Shown here: in pieces, positions 54,946-64,000 of the stretch
Layout of the letters: every line of letters starts with the position of its first letter
How positions within the stretch are numbered: position 1 is the first letter of the stretch
NCBI RefSeq assembly: GCF_900116425.1
Contig: NZ_FPAS01000005.1
Coordinates: 62,001-126,000 of the forward strand
DNA from: Lishizhenia tianjinensis
GTDB lineage: Bacteria > Bacteroidota > Bacteroidia > Flavobacteriales_D > Crocinitomicaceae
DNA: 64,000 nucleotides
Reading direction: 5' to 3'
Made by a program: the position numbers and the translations under genes
The notes under the pieces: generated by a model
Seen by the model: the letters and a program-made list of their open reading frames with translations, nothing else
The model's database searches: none
What the model was told of the DNA's origin: nothing

Positions 54946-54971
54946 AAGGAAACCACACCTGTAGTTTCCTT
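54946..54971. terminator. Bidirectional terminator between esterase-like gene and rnr
   Basis: AAGGAAAC (54946-54953) pairs with GTTTCCTT (54964-54971); an A run lies on the left side. Confidence 0.8.
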
Positions 54972-54983
54972 CTCAATATTTTT

Positions 54984-55019
54984 CTAGGTATCTAGCTGTC
55001 TAGAACTCTAGATATCTAT
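54984..55019. repeat. CTAG repeated with 8-base period
   Basis: CTAG occurs at 54984, 54992, 55000 and 55008, exactly 8 bases apart, with CTAT at 55016. The other four bases of each unit vary. It lies between the rnr stop and its terminator. Confidence 0.6.
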
Positions 55020-55020
55020 T

Positions 55021-57171
55021 TTAAAATCCTTGATAGATCTCTAAATCAATTTGTCTTTTCTTAGGATTAACACCGGTAATTTGAACTTTTACCTTATCTC
55101 CAAAGTTGTATTCTTTGGTAGAATTTCTTCCCACTATACTAAATACTTCTTGATCAAAATAGAAGTTGTCGTCGGGTAAACTTTGTAAACTTACCATACC
55201 CTCACATTGGTTTTCGTCCATTTTCACAAACATTCCAAAGTCAGATAAACCGGACACCGTTCCTTCAAAAACTTCACCTACCTTGTCTCTCACAAATTTC
55301 ACTTGGAAGTATTTGTTCGAGTCTCTTTCCGCCTCTGTGGCTTTTTTCTCTTGATTCGAAATGTGTTTACAAATTCCGTCCAATTCGCCACTGTAAGGAT
55401 GTGTTTTTCCATTCAACTCATCAAAGAGTATTCTATGTACCATTAAATCGGCATAACGACGTATGGGCGAGGTAAAATGGGTGTAGTGTTCAAAGGCTAA
55501 ACCGTAGTGACCAATGTTTTTGGTTTCGTAGGTAGCTTTAGACATAGAGCGTATGGCCATCAATTGAATCAGGCCGTATTCATTCTTCAATTTGATATCA
55601 CTCAAAAGTCGGTTAATAGCAGTTGAAATTTCATCCTCATTAGAAAAGTGGATTTCATACCCAAATTTGTCGATAAAGGTTTTGAAGGTTTCAATTTTAC
55701 CGATATCTGGCTTGTCGTGTACCCTGTAAACAAAAGGAACATTACCCGCTTTGTCTTTCTTCTTTCCTACATATTCTGCTACCTTCTTGTTGGCCAAAAG
55801 CATGAATTCTTCAATCAGTTTATTGGCATCTTTCGATACTTTATAAACGACTTCTATAGGTTCACCATTTTCATCGAGTTTGAATTTAACTTCTTCCGAT
55901 TCTATGTTTAGAGCTCCGTTTTTCAAACGCTTTTTACGGTAGATTTTTGCAATTTTATCGAGGGCAAGAATTTCTTCTTTCATGTCCCCATCGGCCCCTT
56001 CAATAATTTCTTGGGCTTCCTCGTAGGTAAAACGTCTATCACTGTGAATAACCGTTTTACCAAACCATTGATGATATAATTTTCCTTCTTCATCCATTTC
56101 AAAAATGGCAGAGAAGGTGTATTTATCTTCGTTAGGACGTAAAGAACACGCCAAGTTAGAAAGCTGTTCGGGTAGCATAGGAATTACTCTATCTACCAAG
56201 TAAACAGAATTACCGCGCTTTAGAGCTTCGGCGTCCATGGCACTGTTTGGCGTAACGTAATGACTCACATCTGCAATGTGAACACCTACTTCTATATTTC
56301 CGTTTTCCAGAACTCGGTAAGAAAGCGCATCATCAAAATCTTTTGCGTCAAATGGATCTATGGTGAAGGTAGTAACCCCACGCATATCTCTACGCTTTTT
56401 AATTTCTTCAGGATCCAGCTCCATACTTACTTTCTCGGCTTGAGCAACAACAGCATTCGGGAAGCTTGTTTCAAAATCATTGCTGATAAGTATAGCTTTC
56501 ATTTCAGTGTCATTGTCGCCCGGTTTCCCTAAAACTTCAATAATTTCACCGAAAGGATTTTGCATGGCTTTGGGCCAAGAAACCAATTTACACACTACTT
56601 TATCACCATCCTTCGCTCCGTTGAGTCGCTCTGGTGTAACATAAAGGTCCATGTTCAAACGTTGGTTGTCTGTAGAAACAAAAGCATATTTTGGGTGCAT
56701 TTCAACCGTACCCACAAATTGGGTTGATTTACGTTCGGTAACCTCTATTACTTTTCCTTCAATACGGCGTTTACCGTGTTTTATGACCATTACCTTCACT
56801 TTGTCACCGTGCAAGGCTTGGTTGGTATTTTCTGGTTGTATGAATATATCTTTCTCGAGTCCTTCGATAATAACGAAACCGGCACCTCTTTGGGTAATTT
56901 CTATTACTCCATCGTAGTATTCTGTTTTAGATTCATTGATGCAGAAGTTTCCGCGCGAGTATTCATTGAGAACTTCATCATCTTTGAGTTCGTACATGGC
57001 TGTTAATACCAACTTTCTTGTGGCACCATCTTTTACTCCGAGTGAAGCACTAACTTGTTTATAGTTGAGTTGGGCGTCTGGGTTTTGTTCAAATACCTTA
57101 CGAATATTTGATTTTAATCTTTGTTTGAGTTTGTTCGATTTTTTTCCGCCTTTTTTCTTTTTTCTTGACAT
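55021..57171 (-). CDS. rnr: Ribonuclease R
   Basis: The 716-residue protein is a 3'-5' exoribonuclease of the RNase II/R family. It has a basic N-terminus (RKKKKGGKKSNKLKQRLK), a winged-helix region, two cold-shock domains (about 80-215), the RNB catalytic domain (about 260-590; TIDPFDAKDFDDALSYR with the catalytic aspartates, and HFTSPIRRYADLMVHRIL) and a C-terminal S1 domain (about 635-715). RNase R degrades structured RNA and helps ribosome quality control. A TACCTTTG promoter box lies at 57220-57227 on the minus strand. Confidence 0.96.
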   Translation of the reverse strand: MSRKKKKGGKKSNKLKQRLKSNIRKVFEQNPDAQLNYKQVSASLGVKDGATRKLVLTAMYELKDDEVLNEYSRGNFCINESKTEYYDGVIEITQRGAGFVIIEGLEKDIFIQPENTNQALHGDKVKVMVIKHGKRRIEGKVIEVTERKSTQFVGTVEMHPKYAFVSTDNQRLNMDLYVTPERLNGAKDGDKVVCKLVSWPKAMQNPFGEIIEVLGKPGDNDTEMKAILISNDFETSFPNAVVAQAEKVSMELDPEEIKKRRDMRGVTTFTIDPFDAKDFDDALSYRVLENGNIEVGVHIADVSHYVTPNSAMDAEALKRGNSVYLVDRVIPMLPEQLSNLACSLRPNEDKYTFSAIFEMDEEGKLYHQWFGKTVIHSDRRFTYEEAQEIIEGADGDMKEEILALDKIAKIYRKKRLKNGALNIESEEVKFKLDENGEPIEVVYKVSKDANKLIEEFMLLANKKVAEYVGKKKDKAGNVPFVYRVHDKPDIGKIETFKTFIDKFGYEIHFSNEDEISTAINRLLSDIKLKNEYGLIQLMAIRSMSKATYETKNIGHYGLAFEHYTHFTSPIRRYADLMVHRILFDELNGKTHPYSGELDGICKHISNQEKKATEAERDSNKYFQVKFVRDKVGEVFEGTVSGLSDFGMFVKMDENQCEGMVSLQSLPDDNFYFDQEVFSIVGRNSTKEYNFGDKVKVQITGVNPKKRQIDLEIYQGF

Positions 57172-57219
57172 AAATTGTTTTGTAAGGTTCGCGAATATTT
57201 ATGCTAAACCTAATCGGTA

Positions 57220-57227
57220 CAAAGGTA
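57220..57227 (-). promoter_or_regulatory. -7 promoter element of rnr
   Basis: TACCTTTG on the minus strand matches TAnnTTTG, about 49 bases from the start of rnr. No clear -33 TTG was seen. Confidence 0.55.
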
Positions 57228-57337
57228 AGTAAATTCGCGATGTAGCTCAGCACTATAATTTTAAGAAAAGGTTACTTAAGGTCCAAATTAAAAGCTACGT
57301 AATTATTTTGTGATTGATCCTCTACAAAACACAAAAA

Positions 57338-57361
57338 AACCGCTCTTAATCAAGAGCGGTT
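57338..57361 (-). terminator. Terminator of the Ig-repeat gene
   Basis: AACCGCTCTT (57338-57347) and AAGAGCGGTT (57352-57361) form a perfect 10-bp stem with a 4-base loop, followed on the minus strand by a T tract, 8 bases after the stop. Confidence 0.92.
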
Positions 57362-57369
57362 GTAATCTA

Positions 57370-60300
57370 TTATCTTCTTCTTTGAATCGGTGTGGGTTGT
57401 GTTGTACCCCCTTCATTTTTTATATCCAAGACTTTGCTTTGTTGCAAGCTTACCACTTGTGTGGCAGAGCTGCTTCCTCCAGAATTGGTTGCAATAATCT
57501 GAAGGTTAACATTGGCATTGCTCGCTGTAATTGATAAGGTAGTGTTGAGCGTAAGCACTCCGTTGTTCAATTCTGCTTGGTAATTGGTGTAAAGTTTACC
57601 ATTCATATACACTTTAACCTGAGAAGCTGTAGTGATATTGGTCACATTTGCTTGAAACAACACCCTACCTTCTTTGGTTAATATGCTCGGCGAAGCATCT
57701 GGGTTTGTGATGGTAATAACCGGTTTTGCTTCTTGTTTTTTCTCTTTGTAATCGATTTCAAAATTTAAACTAGCACTTCCACTTGCATTAACTGCGGTAA
57801 CAGCGAAGTTGTTTACACCTGTTTTTAAGGTTGTATTGAAGGTAATCATTTGAGATGCTGCTTGGAATTTGAACTTCGTGTTTACACCATTAATTTTAAC
57901 CTGTATATCTGTAGCAGAGGCAACGTCAGAAGCTTTGATTTTTACCGTATGATTGGCTTGTTCTGTGGCAAATTTTTGCGTTTGAGGGTAAACCAATCTC
58001 AAAGTTGGTTTTGCTACCACAGGCTTCGGCATGTAGTTAAAGCTAAAGGTTTGTTTGCTTTCACCACATTCATTTTTCGCCTTTACAACAATTAGGTTTT
58101 TCCCGATGTTTAAGTTTTGTCTCAAAGAGAAAGCACCATTGTTTGGAGAATAATTAAAGGCTATAGCACGACCATTAAACAATACCTCAACATCTGCTCT
58201 ATTGTTTACATTGCTGATACTCCCTGATATCATTACTAATTCCTCTACGATTGTTTTTTGAGTAACCGTCTGAGATTCTTTTAAATTCATTACTGGTTTC
58301 TCACAAGCTTCTCTGAAAATCACATAGTTTGCATCTGTTCCTCCACAAGCGTTGTTGGCCATTATTTTAAGGGTATTATTCCCCATTTGTAAAGGATTGA
58401 TAGCAACACGGAGTTGTTTACTTGCTGGGTCATAAGTGAAAGGATGTGTTTTACCATTCACCATAACTTTGATCATGTTAGCACCTGTAACGCCATTGAC
58501 TTGAGCTAAGAAAGAAGTAGCACTGTTTTTCGTGTTTATTTTACTTGCTTGTCTGCTCGTTATACTTGGTTTATCACATGGTTTTTCTGGAGCCTTGTAA
58601 TTTACAGTGATGTTTTCTTTGCTTTGTCCACATTCATTGGCAGCAATAATTTCTATACTGTTACTACCTTCAGTCAAGTAAATTTTAGCTTTTAATAAAC
58701 CGTTTAAGTAGCTAAAGTTCTTCGTATTTCCATTCACTTTTAATTGAACTTGGTTAGCGATAGCTACATTTTTGATGTTCAATTCTAAGTTTAAACTGTT
58801 TCTATCTGTAGAAAGACTCGTTGTTGAAGGAATAGATAAGCGAATCACTGGTGCATCACATTTTACTACAACCGTTCTGTAAACAACAGAGATACTTTCT
58901 TCTGTGCTTCCCGCTGCATTTGTTGCTATGATTTTGTAGATGTTGTTTCCAGCAACCAAATTGTGGTTAAAGCTTAATTCTTTGCTCGCCGTATTAAAGT
59001 TGTAGAGGTTACCGTTTACGGTTTGACCGTTGTGCTGTAAAGTAATTTGTGCTTTTGTATCAACGTGTAAAACCTTCGCTTTTAAGTTGTAGTTAGGAGT
59101 ATTTACCGTGATATTACTACTTGGTTGTAAGTAATATACTTCTGGTAATTTTTGCGCTTCTTGTGGCTTGTAGTTAATGTTTACATTGTCGCTTGCAGAA
59201 CCCGCAGCATTGCTCGCTACAATTTGAACCGTGTATATCCCTGCATTGTTAAAGTTGAGGGTATAGCTCAATTCTAAAGTATTCGGATTGTAGGTGAAAT
59301 TGTTAATTCCACTTCCGTTAATTACCAAGTCTATATCGTTTGCACTGTTTATGTTCTGAACAAGCGCTGTTATTTGGTAGCTGTTAGTTCCTACCGTAAC
59401 ATTGGTAGCCGGTTGCGTAATGTGCACAACAGGTGGCGTTGCTACTTGCTGTCGTTTGTAAATGATGGTAGTGCTCTCGCTGTCTTGCCCTGCATTGTTG
59501 CTCGCAATAATTTGTACGGTGTTCGCTCCTTCATTCAACCCTACATTTACGCTTACCTGATTGTTAGAAGCTACGTAGTTGAAATTCTGAGTGGCAATAC
59601 CGTTAATTTTTACAGAGATGTCTTGACTTCCATTTACATGTTGTACTTGCGCTTGTACCAAGTAACTGTTGTTGTATACAGTAAGCGGACTTTGAACTGG
59701 GTCAACTATAATAATGATGGGCGGATTTTGTGTTACGGGTTTTCTGTAGATAATCGTTTGCGTATCATTATCAGATCCTGCAGAATTTGTAGCACTAATT
59801 GTAATGATGTTAGCCCCTTCAATTAAGTTCACTGTAAAGCTTACTTGGTGTGCGTTCGCATTGTAAGAGAAGTTATTGAAATTGCTTCCGTTTACACTGA
59901 TGTTAATTTCATTGGCATTGTTCACATTATACACCGCTGCAGTTATATATTGTTGCGGTGTGTTTGTAGTGAAAGGAGTGTAATTAGGCTGTGTGAATTC
60001 AACACTTGGCGCTTGAACCGTAACCGGTTTTCTATAAACAATCGTACATTGCTTGCTATCCGTTCCATCTCCATTTGTGGCAGTAATAGATATGATGTTG
60101 TTTCCTTGCACCAAGTTTACATTGGCCGTAAGTGTATTGTTACTGTTGTTGTAGCTAAAGTTTTGTGTGGCATTACCATTTACTGTCATTGTAATTTGAC
60201 TCGCAGAACTAATATTCAAGATGTTGGCAACTACCGTATGGTTGTTATTGTTGGTAACATAGGTTGGGTTTTGAGGATTTGTAATAGCTACAACCGGAGG

Positions 60301-62025
60301 AGTAGGTGCAGGTTCTCTATAATTAATGAAAACGATATCTTGATCTGTTCCTGCGCTGTTACTTCCTATGATTTCAAAGACGTTTTGTCCACCCATTAAG
60401 ATTACATTGGCTGTAAAAACACCTGTATTGGCGTTGAAATTAAAGTTCTGGTTCTGCGTTCCATTTACTTTAAAAATGATGTTGTTGATGTCCGTTACAT
60501 TCAACACATTCGCCATTAAGTTAAAAGTGTTGGTATTGTGGGTATATGGACTTATAGAAGGATTAGTAAACTGAACATCGGGTTGTTTTACGGTTACCTC
60601 TCTTTTGTAGATCAATAAAGTTTCATCACTGGCGCTTCCATCCGTATTTGTAGCAGAAATATGAACGGTATTCGTTCCTGGAATTAAAATCAGATTAGCA
60701 CTTAAAACACCGTTTTGCGTATTGAAATCAAAGTTGTTTAATACTTGATTGTTTAAGGTAAACGTTATGTTTTGCTTACTAGCAACATTTAATACATTCG
60801 CTGTTAAGCTGTACACACTTTTGTAAAGGGTGTGCGGAGAATTGTTAGGGCGTGTAATTTCAACTACTGGTGGAGTTTTTACTTCTCTTTTATAATTGAT
60901 AATTATCGTTTCCTGATCTGCTCCTTCTTCATTAGTTCCCTGTAAAGTAAAGGTATTTTGTCCTGGAATCAGCGTAACATTCGCTGTAAATACATCCGTG
61001 CTAGCATTGTAAGTAAAGCTTCGTGTACTTTGCCCGTTCTGACTAAATTGTACATTGTCTTTACCCGCTACATATTGCACCTTAGCTTTTAGCGTATAAC
61101 TTGGATTGGCAACTGTAGTTGGAGTAGAAGATGGTAAGGTGAAATCAACGATGGGTAAGTAAACTTTGTTTACATCTTCAACGATATTATTCTCTTCGGG
61201 TTGAGGTTCTTCAACGTGCTCAACTTCATCTCTGTGTCTGTCTTTGATATACCACTTCAAGTATAAATTGGTATAGTGGTACAAGTCATTATAGTTATCT
61301 GCGAAACCGCTCTCGTCTACCACCGTTCCATCGTAGTAATCGGTTAAAGTGAAAGTAGTTCTGTGTTCAAATCCTACAGAAACACGAGGGGCAAAATAAT
61401 ACCCTAAACCAAAACCTAAACCTGGAGTAGTTCTCCAAACAAAATCATTGTAGGTAAGTGTTCCATCATTTGCTTCCAAAGGTGTTCTGTATACACCACT
61501 TAATTGTTGACCGGCTTCAAAATCATAAGGAACTTGATTAAAATCAGCGTCGTAAGTAAAGATGTCACCATAACTTTGGTGAGCTGTAAATCCTATCGCT
61601 CCAAAAAGGTAAGGATCCCAACCTGTTCTTTCTCTTAATCGGTTAAAGTGAAGGGCAAGTTCTAGATCACCGGCGTGTTGTTCGCTTAAGAAGTTTTGTT
61701 GGAAAGAACCTAAATTACTGTAGTAGTTGTAAACAGGTGTGTTGGCAGAGATGTTTGTGGTTCTAAAATCGTCCACACCTTCCCAATATCCGTAGAGATA
61801 TCGTACACCTAGGTCGAAAGAAAGTAGTCTTCCCCTGTCCATGTTGAATGACTTCCCAAAAACGAAGCCTGAACCCAATCTAACTTTGGTGTTAACATCG
61901 GTGGTTTGCCAAGTGGCTCCAGCGTTTAAACCGAAATACCATCTACTGTTATAGTCGTAATCTACCTTCTGGGCAGTAGTTGTAAAGAGGGTTAAAATTG
62001 CGAGTAGTGTAAAAATTCTTTTCAT
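57370..62025 (-). CDS. Giant outer-membrane beta-barrel protein with 13 tandem Ig-like repeats
   Basis: From the ATG at 62025 the product is 1551 residues with a signal peptide (MKRIFTLLAILTLFTTTAQ). An N-terminal domain (about 20-275) resembles an eight-stranded outer-membrane barrel (WYFGLNAGATWQ, GFGLGYYFAPRVSVGFEHRT, YHYTNLYLKWYI). An acidic linker (EVEHVEEPQPEENN) leads to 13 repeats of about 95 residues. Each has P.V.I..P at the start, LxANVLNV..., VNG...FNYN..., L.xGxNxxxIxATNxxGxD and a closing YKR-type strand. Repeats 9-11 carry extra cysteines. It ends with a basic tail (TQPTPIQRRR) and has no T9SS sorting domain. A surface adhesin or structural role is likely; the repeats may lie in the periplasm or outside. 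Confidence 0.75.
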   Translation of the reverse strand: MKRIFTLLAILTLFTTTAQKVDYDYNSRWYFGLNAGATWQTTDVNTKVRLGSGFVFGKSFNMDRGRLLSFDLGVRYLYGYWEGVDDFRTTNISANTPVYNYYSNLGSFQQNFLSEQHAGDLELALHFNRLRERTGWDPYLFGAIGFTAHQSYGDIFTYDADFNQVPYDFEAGQQLSGVYRTPLEANDGTLTYNDFVWRTTPGLGFGLGYYFAPRVSVGFEHRTTFTLTDYYDGTVVDESGFADNYNDLYHYTNLYLKWYIKDRHRDEVEHVEEPQPEENNIVEDVNKVYLPIVDFTLPSSTPTTVANPSYTLKAKVQYVAGKDNVQFSQNGQSTRSFTYNASTDVFTANVTLIPGQNTFTLQGTNEEGADQETIIINYKREVKTPPVVEITRPNNSPHTLYKSVYSLTANVLNVASKQNITFTLNNQVLNNFDFNTQNGVLSANLILIPGTNTVHISATNTDGSASDETLLIYKREVTVKQPDVQFTNPSISPYTHNTNTFNLMANVLNVTDINNIIFKVNGTQNQNFNFNANTGVFTANVILMGGQNVFEIIGSNSAGTDQDIVFINYREPAPTPPVVAITNPQNPTYVTNNNNHTVVANILNISSASQITMTVNGNATQNFSYNNSNNTLTANVNLVQGNNIISITATNGDGTDSKQCTIVYRKPVTVQAPSVEFTQPNYTPFTTNTPQQYITAAVYNVNNANEINISVNGSNFNNFSYNANAHQVSFTVNLIEGANIITISATNSAGSDNDTQTIIYRKPVTQNPPIIIIVDPVQSPLTVYNNSYLVQAQVQHVNGSQDISVKINGIATQNFNYVASNNQVSVNVGLNEGANTVQIIASNNAGQDSESTTIIYKRQQVATPPVVHITQPATNVTVGTNSYQITALVQNINSANDIDLVINGSGINNFTYNPNTLELSYTLNFNNAGIYTVQIVASNAAGSASDNVNINYKPQEAQKLPEVYYLQPSSNITVNTPNYNLKAKVLHVDTKAQITLQHNGQTVNGNLYNFNTASKELSFNHNLVAGNNIYKIIATNAAGSTEESISVVYRTVVVKCDAPVIRLSIPSTTSLSTDRNSLNLELNIKNVAIANQVQLKVNGNTKNFSYLNGLLKAKIYLTEGSNSIEIIAANECGQSKENITVNYKAPEKPCDKPSITSRQASKINTKNSATSFLAQVNGVTGANMIKVMVNGKTHPFTYDPASKQLRVAINPLQMGNNTLKIMANNACGGTDANYVIFREACEKPVMNLKESQTVTQKTIVEELVMISGSISNVNNRADVEVLFNGRAIAFNYSPNNGAFSLRQNLNIGKNLIVVKAKNECGESKQTFSFNYMPKPVVAKPTLRLVYPQTQKFATEQANHTVKIKASDVASATDIQVKINGVNTKFKFQAASQMITFNTTLKTGVNNFAVTAVNASGSASLNFEIDYKEKKQEAKPVITITNPDASPSILTKEGRVLFQANVTNITTASQVKVYMNGKLYTNYQAELNNGVLTLNTTLSITASNANVNLQIIATNSGGSSSATQVVSLQQSKVLDIKNEGGTTQPTPIQRRR

Positions 62026-62163
62026 ATCCCTAGTGTTATTTGACAAGGTAAAATCAGTTACTATGCCACGAAATGTTAAAGATGTTAATTTTCACAAAAC
62101 TAGGGAATGGAGGTTAGAAAATGTTATCGCTATAGGCTTGTGTATAAAATGAAAGGAAGTCCT

Positions 62164-62197
62164 TTGTAATCCTTGCAATGAGGCCCTTTATTTTTCG
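62164..62197 (+). promoter_or_regulatory. Promoter of the type B protein/PorP operon
   Basis: TTTG (62164-62167) and TATTTTTC (62190-62197) are 22 bases apart, one mismatch from the Bacteroidota consensus, and 25 bases before the ATG at 62222. Confidence 0.45.
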
Positions 62198-62221
62198 TTT
62201 ATAAAATGTAACTTAGTCGAA

Positions 62222-63466
62222 ATGAAAAGAATTAGTAGCATATTATTTATCCTAGGCTGGATGGGGTTTGCACACGCACAGCCTACTTATGACCTTTGTA
62301 ATCAGGCACTGGAGATTTGTGCGAATACTCCCTTAACGGTAAATAATATTGGTGCTACGAGTTGTGCTTCTTGCGCCGATGACGCCCCTTCTTGTTTTAC
62401 AACCCAAAATTCTGTTTGGGTAAAATTTACGAGTGATAACAACGGTGGCGATGCGAGTATAAACTTTTCTAATTTTTCTTTTCAAACGGGTGCTGCATTT
62501 CAGGCTGTATTGTTCGAAGCAAGCAATGGATGCGATCCAAATGGACTGACAGAGGTAAGTACCTGCGAAGCCAATATCACTACTAATTTCACCTTAAATG
62601 CTTTTGCTTTAGCAGCGAATCAAGAATACTTTTTATTGATCAATGGCAATGCCGGGGCAGAAGGAAGTTTAGACCTATTATTATCAGGAACAGCCGTGCA
62701 ACCCGATCCAGTAGATTTACTTATTTCTTATGAAAATTCCATCATCTGTTTTGGCGAGGAGGTAAGTATAAATGCTTCCATTACAGGTTGCGATACGAGC
62801 GCTGTAAATTGGTATATCAACGGCAATTTTATAGAAACTAATACCCAAGGATTTTTTACCACTTCGGCACTTCAAGATGGTGATGTGGTAACAGCAGATA
62901 TAGTTTGTTTTGCTCCATGTAATCAAACGTTTACAAGCAATGCCCTTCCATTTACAGTGAATGGATTTAATGTTTATGCGGGTGTAGATAGAACCATAGA
63001 ATTAGGAGAGGATACACAGTTAAATGCTAGTACCAATGCTCCAACGTTTACGTGGTTTCCTACCATAGGAATGAAATATCCAGACTTAATTCAACCTTTT
63101 GTTTCTCCAAAACAAACCACAACTTATACGCTCACTGTTACAGATGGAAACTGCACGAGTAGTGATGAGGTTGTAGTAACCGTAGACTCTCCTTTGGACA
63201 TAAAAAACACCTTCACACCCAATGGCGACGGAAAAAATGATACTTGGGAGATCTTAGGGATAGAAAAATATGCTGATTGTAGGGTAGAGATTTTTAACCG
63301 TTGGGGACAGGTGGTTTTCAAAAAAACGGGATATAACAAGGAGGAAGAATGGAATGGTACGCACAATGGACAAAACTTGCCTGCAGGCGTGTATTATTAT
63401 GTGATATATTTGACACAAGATAAAGACGAAACCCCTTTGAAAGGTCACATCAACCTTATTAGATAA
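62222..63466 (+). CDS. T9SS type B sorted surface protein
   Basis: The 414-residue protein has a signal peptide (1-19, ending AHAQ). A cysteine-rich N-terminal domain (about 22-160) contains LCNQALEICANTPLTVNN and SCASCADDAPSCFTTQNSVWVKFTSD, a pre-peptidase-like beta module. An Ig-like part follows (SIICFGEEVSINASITGCDTS), then a PKD-like part and the type B sorting domain (NTFTPNGDGKNDTWEI...IFNRWGQVVF...GHINLIR). The stop overlaps the PorP/SprF start (TAATG), the usual pairing of a type B cargo with its own PorP/SprF. Confidence 0.85.
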   Translation: MKRISSILFILGWMGFAHAQPTYDLCNQALEICANTPLTVNNIGATSCASCADDAPSCFTTQNSVWVKFTSDNNGGDASINFSNFSFQTGAAFQAVLFEASNGCDPNGLTEVSTCEANITTNFTLNAFALAANQEYFLLINGNAGAEGSLDLLLSGTAVQPDPVDLLISYENSIICFGEEVSINASITGCDTSAVNWYINGNFIETNTQGFFTTSALQDGDVVTADIVCFAPCNQTFTSNALPFTVNGFNVYAGVDRTIELGEDTQLNASTNAPTFTWFPTIGMKYPDLIQPFVSPKQTTTYTLTVTDGNCTSSDEVVVTVDSPLDIKNTFTPNGDGKNDTWEILGIEKYADCRVEIFNRWGQVVFKKTGYNKEEEWNGTHNGQNLPAGVYYYVIYLTQDKDETPLKGHINLIR

Positions 63467-64000
63467 TGAGATACATCCTTTCTCTTTATATATGTATTTG
63501 TAGTTCGCTTTTGTTTGCACAACAATTGGGAAGATTCAGTATGTGGTCAGAAAATTCTTTTGCCTATAATCCCTCTTTTGCTGGAATCACCAAAAAGTTT
63601 GAATTCAAAACAGGTTACAAAGAACAATGGGCCGGTTTTGATGGAGCACCGAATATTGGGTTGTTAACCTTTAATGCTCCCATGGTGTTTAAACGAGGGA
63701 ATTATTTAAAACCTTATCATGGTGTTGGACTCAATGTACAACGCGACCAAGCCGGTGAATTCACCCACATGATGGTAGGATTCAACTACGCCTTTCATAT
63801 ACCATTAGATAGGGTACAAATGTTGAGTTTTGGAACCAGTGTAGGTATACAACAATTGGCTTTCGATCAAATAAATGCCACTACAGTGGATCCTGATATT
63901 ACAGTGGGAACTAACGTTTCTAACATCTACTTTCCGCGCGTTACATTAGGTGCACTCTACAACAACAGTGATTTTTATTTAGGCTTGAGCGGAGAAGAAA
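63466..64000 (+). CDS. PorP/SprF family T9SS membrane protein, 3' end cut by window
   Basis: The visible 178 residues start MRYILSLYICICSSLLFAQQ (signal peptide), then FSMWSENSFAYNPSFAGI, the N-terminal signature of PorP/SprF proteins, and YKEQWAGFDGAPNIGLLTFNAP. Several beta strands of the outer-membrane barrel follow. These proteins are needed for secretion or surface anchoring of a partner with a type B signal. The start overlaps the upstream gene's stop by one base, so it is probably the partner of that protein. The C-terminus is beyond base 64000. Confidence 0.9.
   Translation, partial: MRYILSLYICICSSLLFAQQLGRFSMWSENSFAYNPSFAGITKKFEFKTGYKEQWAGFDGAPNIGLLTFNAPMVFKRGNYLKPYHGVGLNVQRDQAGEFTHMMVGFNYAFHIPLDRVQMLSFGTSVGIQQLAFDQINATTVDPDITVGTNVSNIYFPRVTLGALYNNSDFYLGLSGEE

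Noticed and set aside
59374-60399. Long plus-strand ORFs opposite the Ig-repeat gene
   Set aside because: Antisense shadows of the repeats with no family motifs.
57370-62025. CRISPR array or DNA-level direct repeats
   Set aside because: The repeat is at protein level only, about 285 bases per unit and diverged in DNA; no spacer pattern is present.
1-64000. Insertion sequence, prophage or integrative element
   Set aside because: I found no transposase, integrase, phage structural genes or flanking direct repeats.

Overview
The window looks like chromosomal DNA of a low-GC member of the Bacteroidota, probably a Flavobacteriales lineage near the Cryomorphaceae/Crocinitomicaceae. That placement is inferred from gene families, since no rRNA is present. 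Supporting signs are many type IX secretion system (T9SS) proteins (a PorZ homologue, a PorP/SprF homologue, and cargo with type A or type B C-terminal signals), promoters of the TAnnTTTG type, a DUF4175/anti-sigma-like ATPase/ybeY/mnmG operon, and almost no Shine-Dalgarno sequences. Coding density is high and there is no transposon, prophage or CRISPR array.

Layout. 1-9.7 kb: 3' part of hemW (-), porZ-recO (+), a large T9SS type B surface protein (-), a YraN-family protein (-), then a PolB-like exonuclease, a small lipoprotein and an LD-carboxypeptidase (+). 9.7-14.1 kb: two glycosyltransferases and ispG (+). 14.1-21.0 kb: a minus-strand run of DUF4175 protein, anti-sigma-like ATPase, ybeY, mnmG and a methyltransferase, holding three parS-like palindromes. 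21.1-23.3 kb: gltX, folB, tRNA-Cys. 23.5-30.7 kb: a CotH/lamin-tail protein, an ECF sigma factor with a membrane partner carrying a T9SS type B domain, a TlpA-like thioredoxin, an M28 peptidase and rpiB. 30.7-31.76 kb: a 1-kb non-coding AT-rich region with clustered DnaA-box-like 9-mers. 31.8-41.1 kb: gcvP broken by one in-frame TAG, a small membrane protein, a universal stress protein, a GH3-family enzyme, an EamA transporter, a membrane glycosyltransferase-like protein and holB. 41.1-45.4 kb: a three-gene operon with a T9SS-exported hydrolase-like protein. 45.6-52.8 kb: GT39 and GT2 glycosyltransferases, an alpha/beta hydrolase, an Lrp regulator divergent from a methionine gamma-lyase-like enzyme, and a 56-aa membrane protein. 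52.8-57.2 kb: a DUF6624-like protein, an erythromycin-esterase-like protein and rnr. 57.4-64 kb: a 1551-aa beta-barrel plus 13 Ig-like repeat protein, divergent from a T9SS type B protein with its PorP/SprF partner (cut by the window end).

The most notable reading is that this may be the replication-origin region. The non-coding stretch between rpiB and gcvP carries at least six exact TTATT(A/C)ACA boxes on both strands, and 14-16 kb away three copies of the bacterial centromere parS (one perfect, two 15/16) lie within about 2 kb around mnmG, a gene classically near oriC. No dnaA, parA or parB is in the window, so this remains an inference. Other points are the single amber codon in an otherwise intact gcvP, an anti-sigma-like protein ending in a T9SS sorting-type domain, and several unexplained palindromic intergenic elements.
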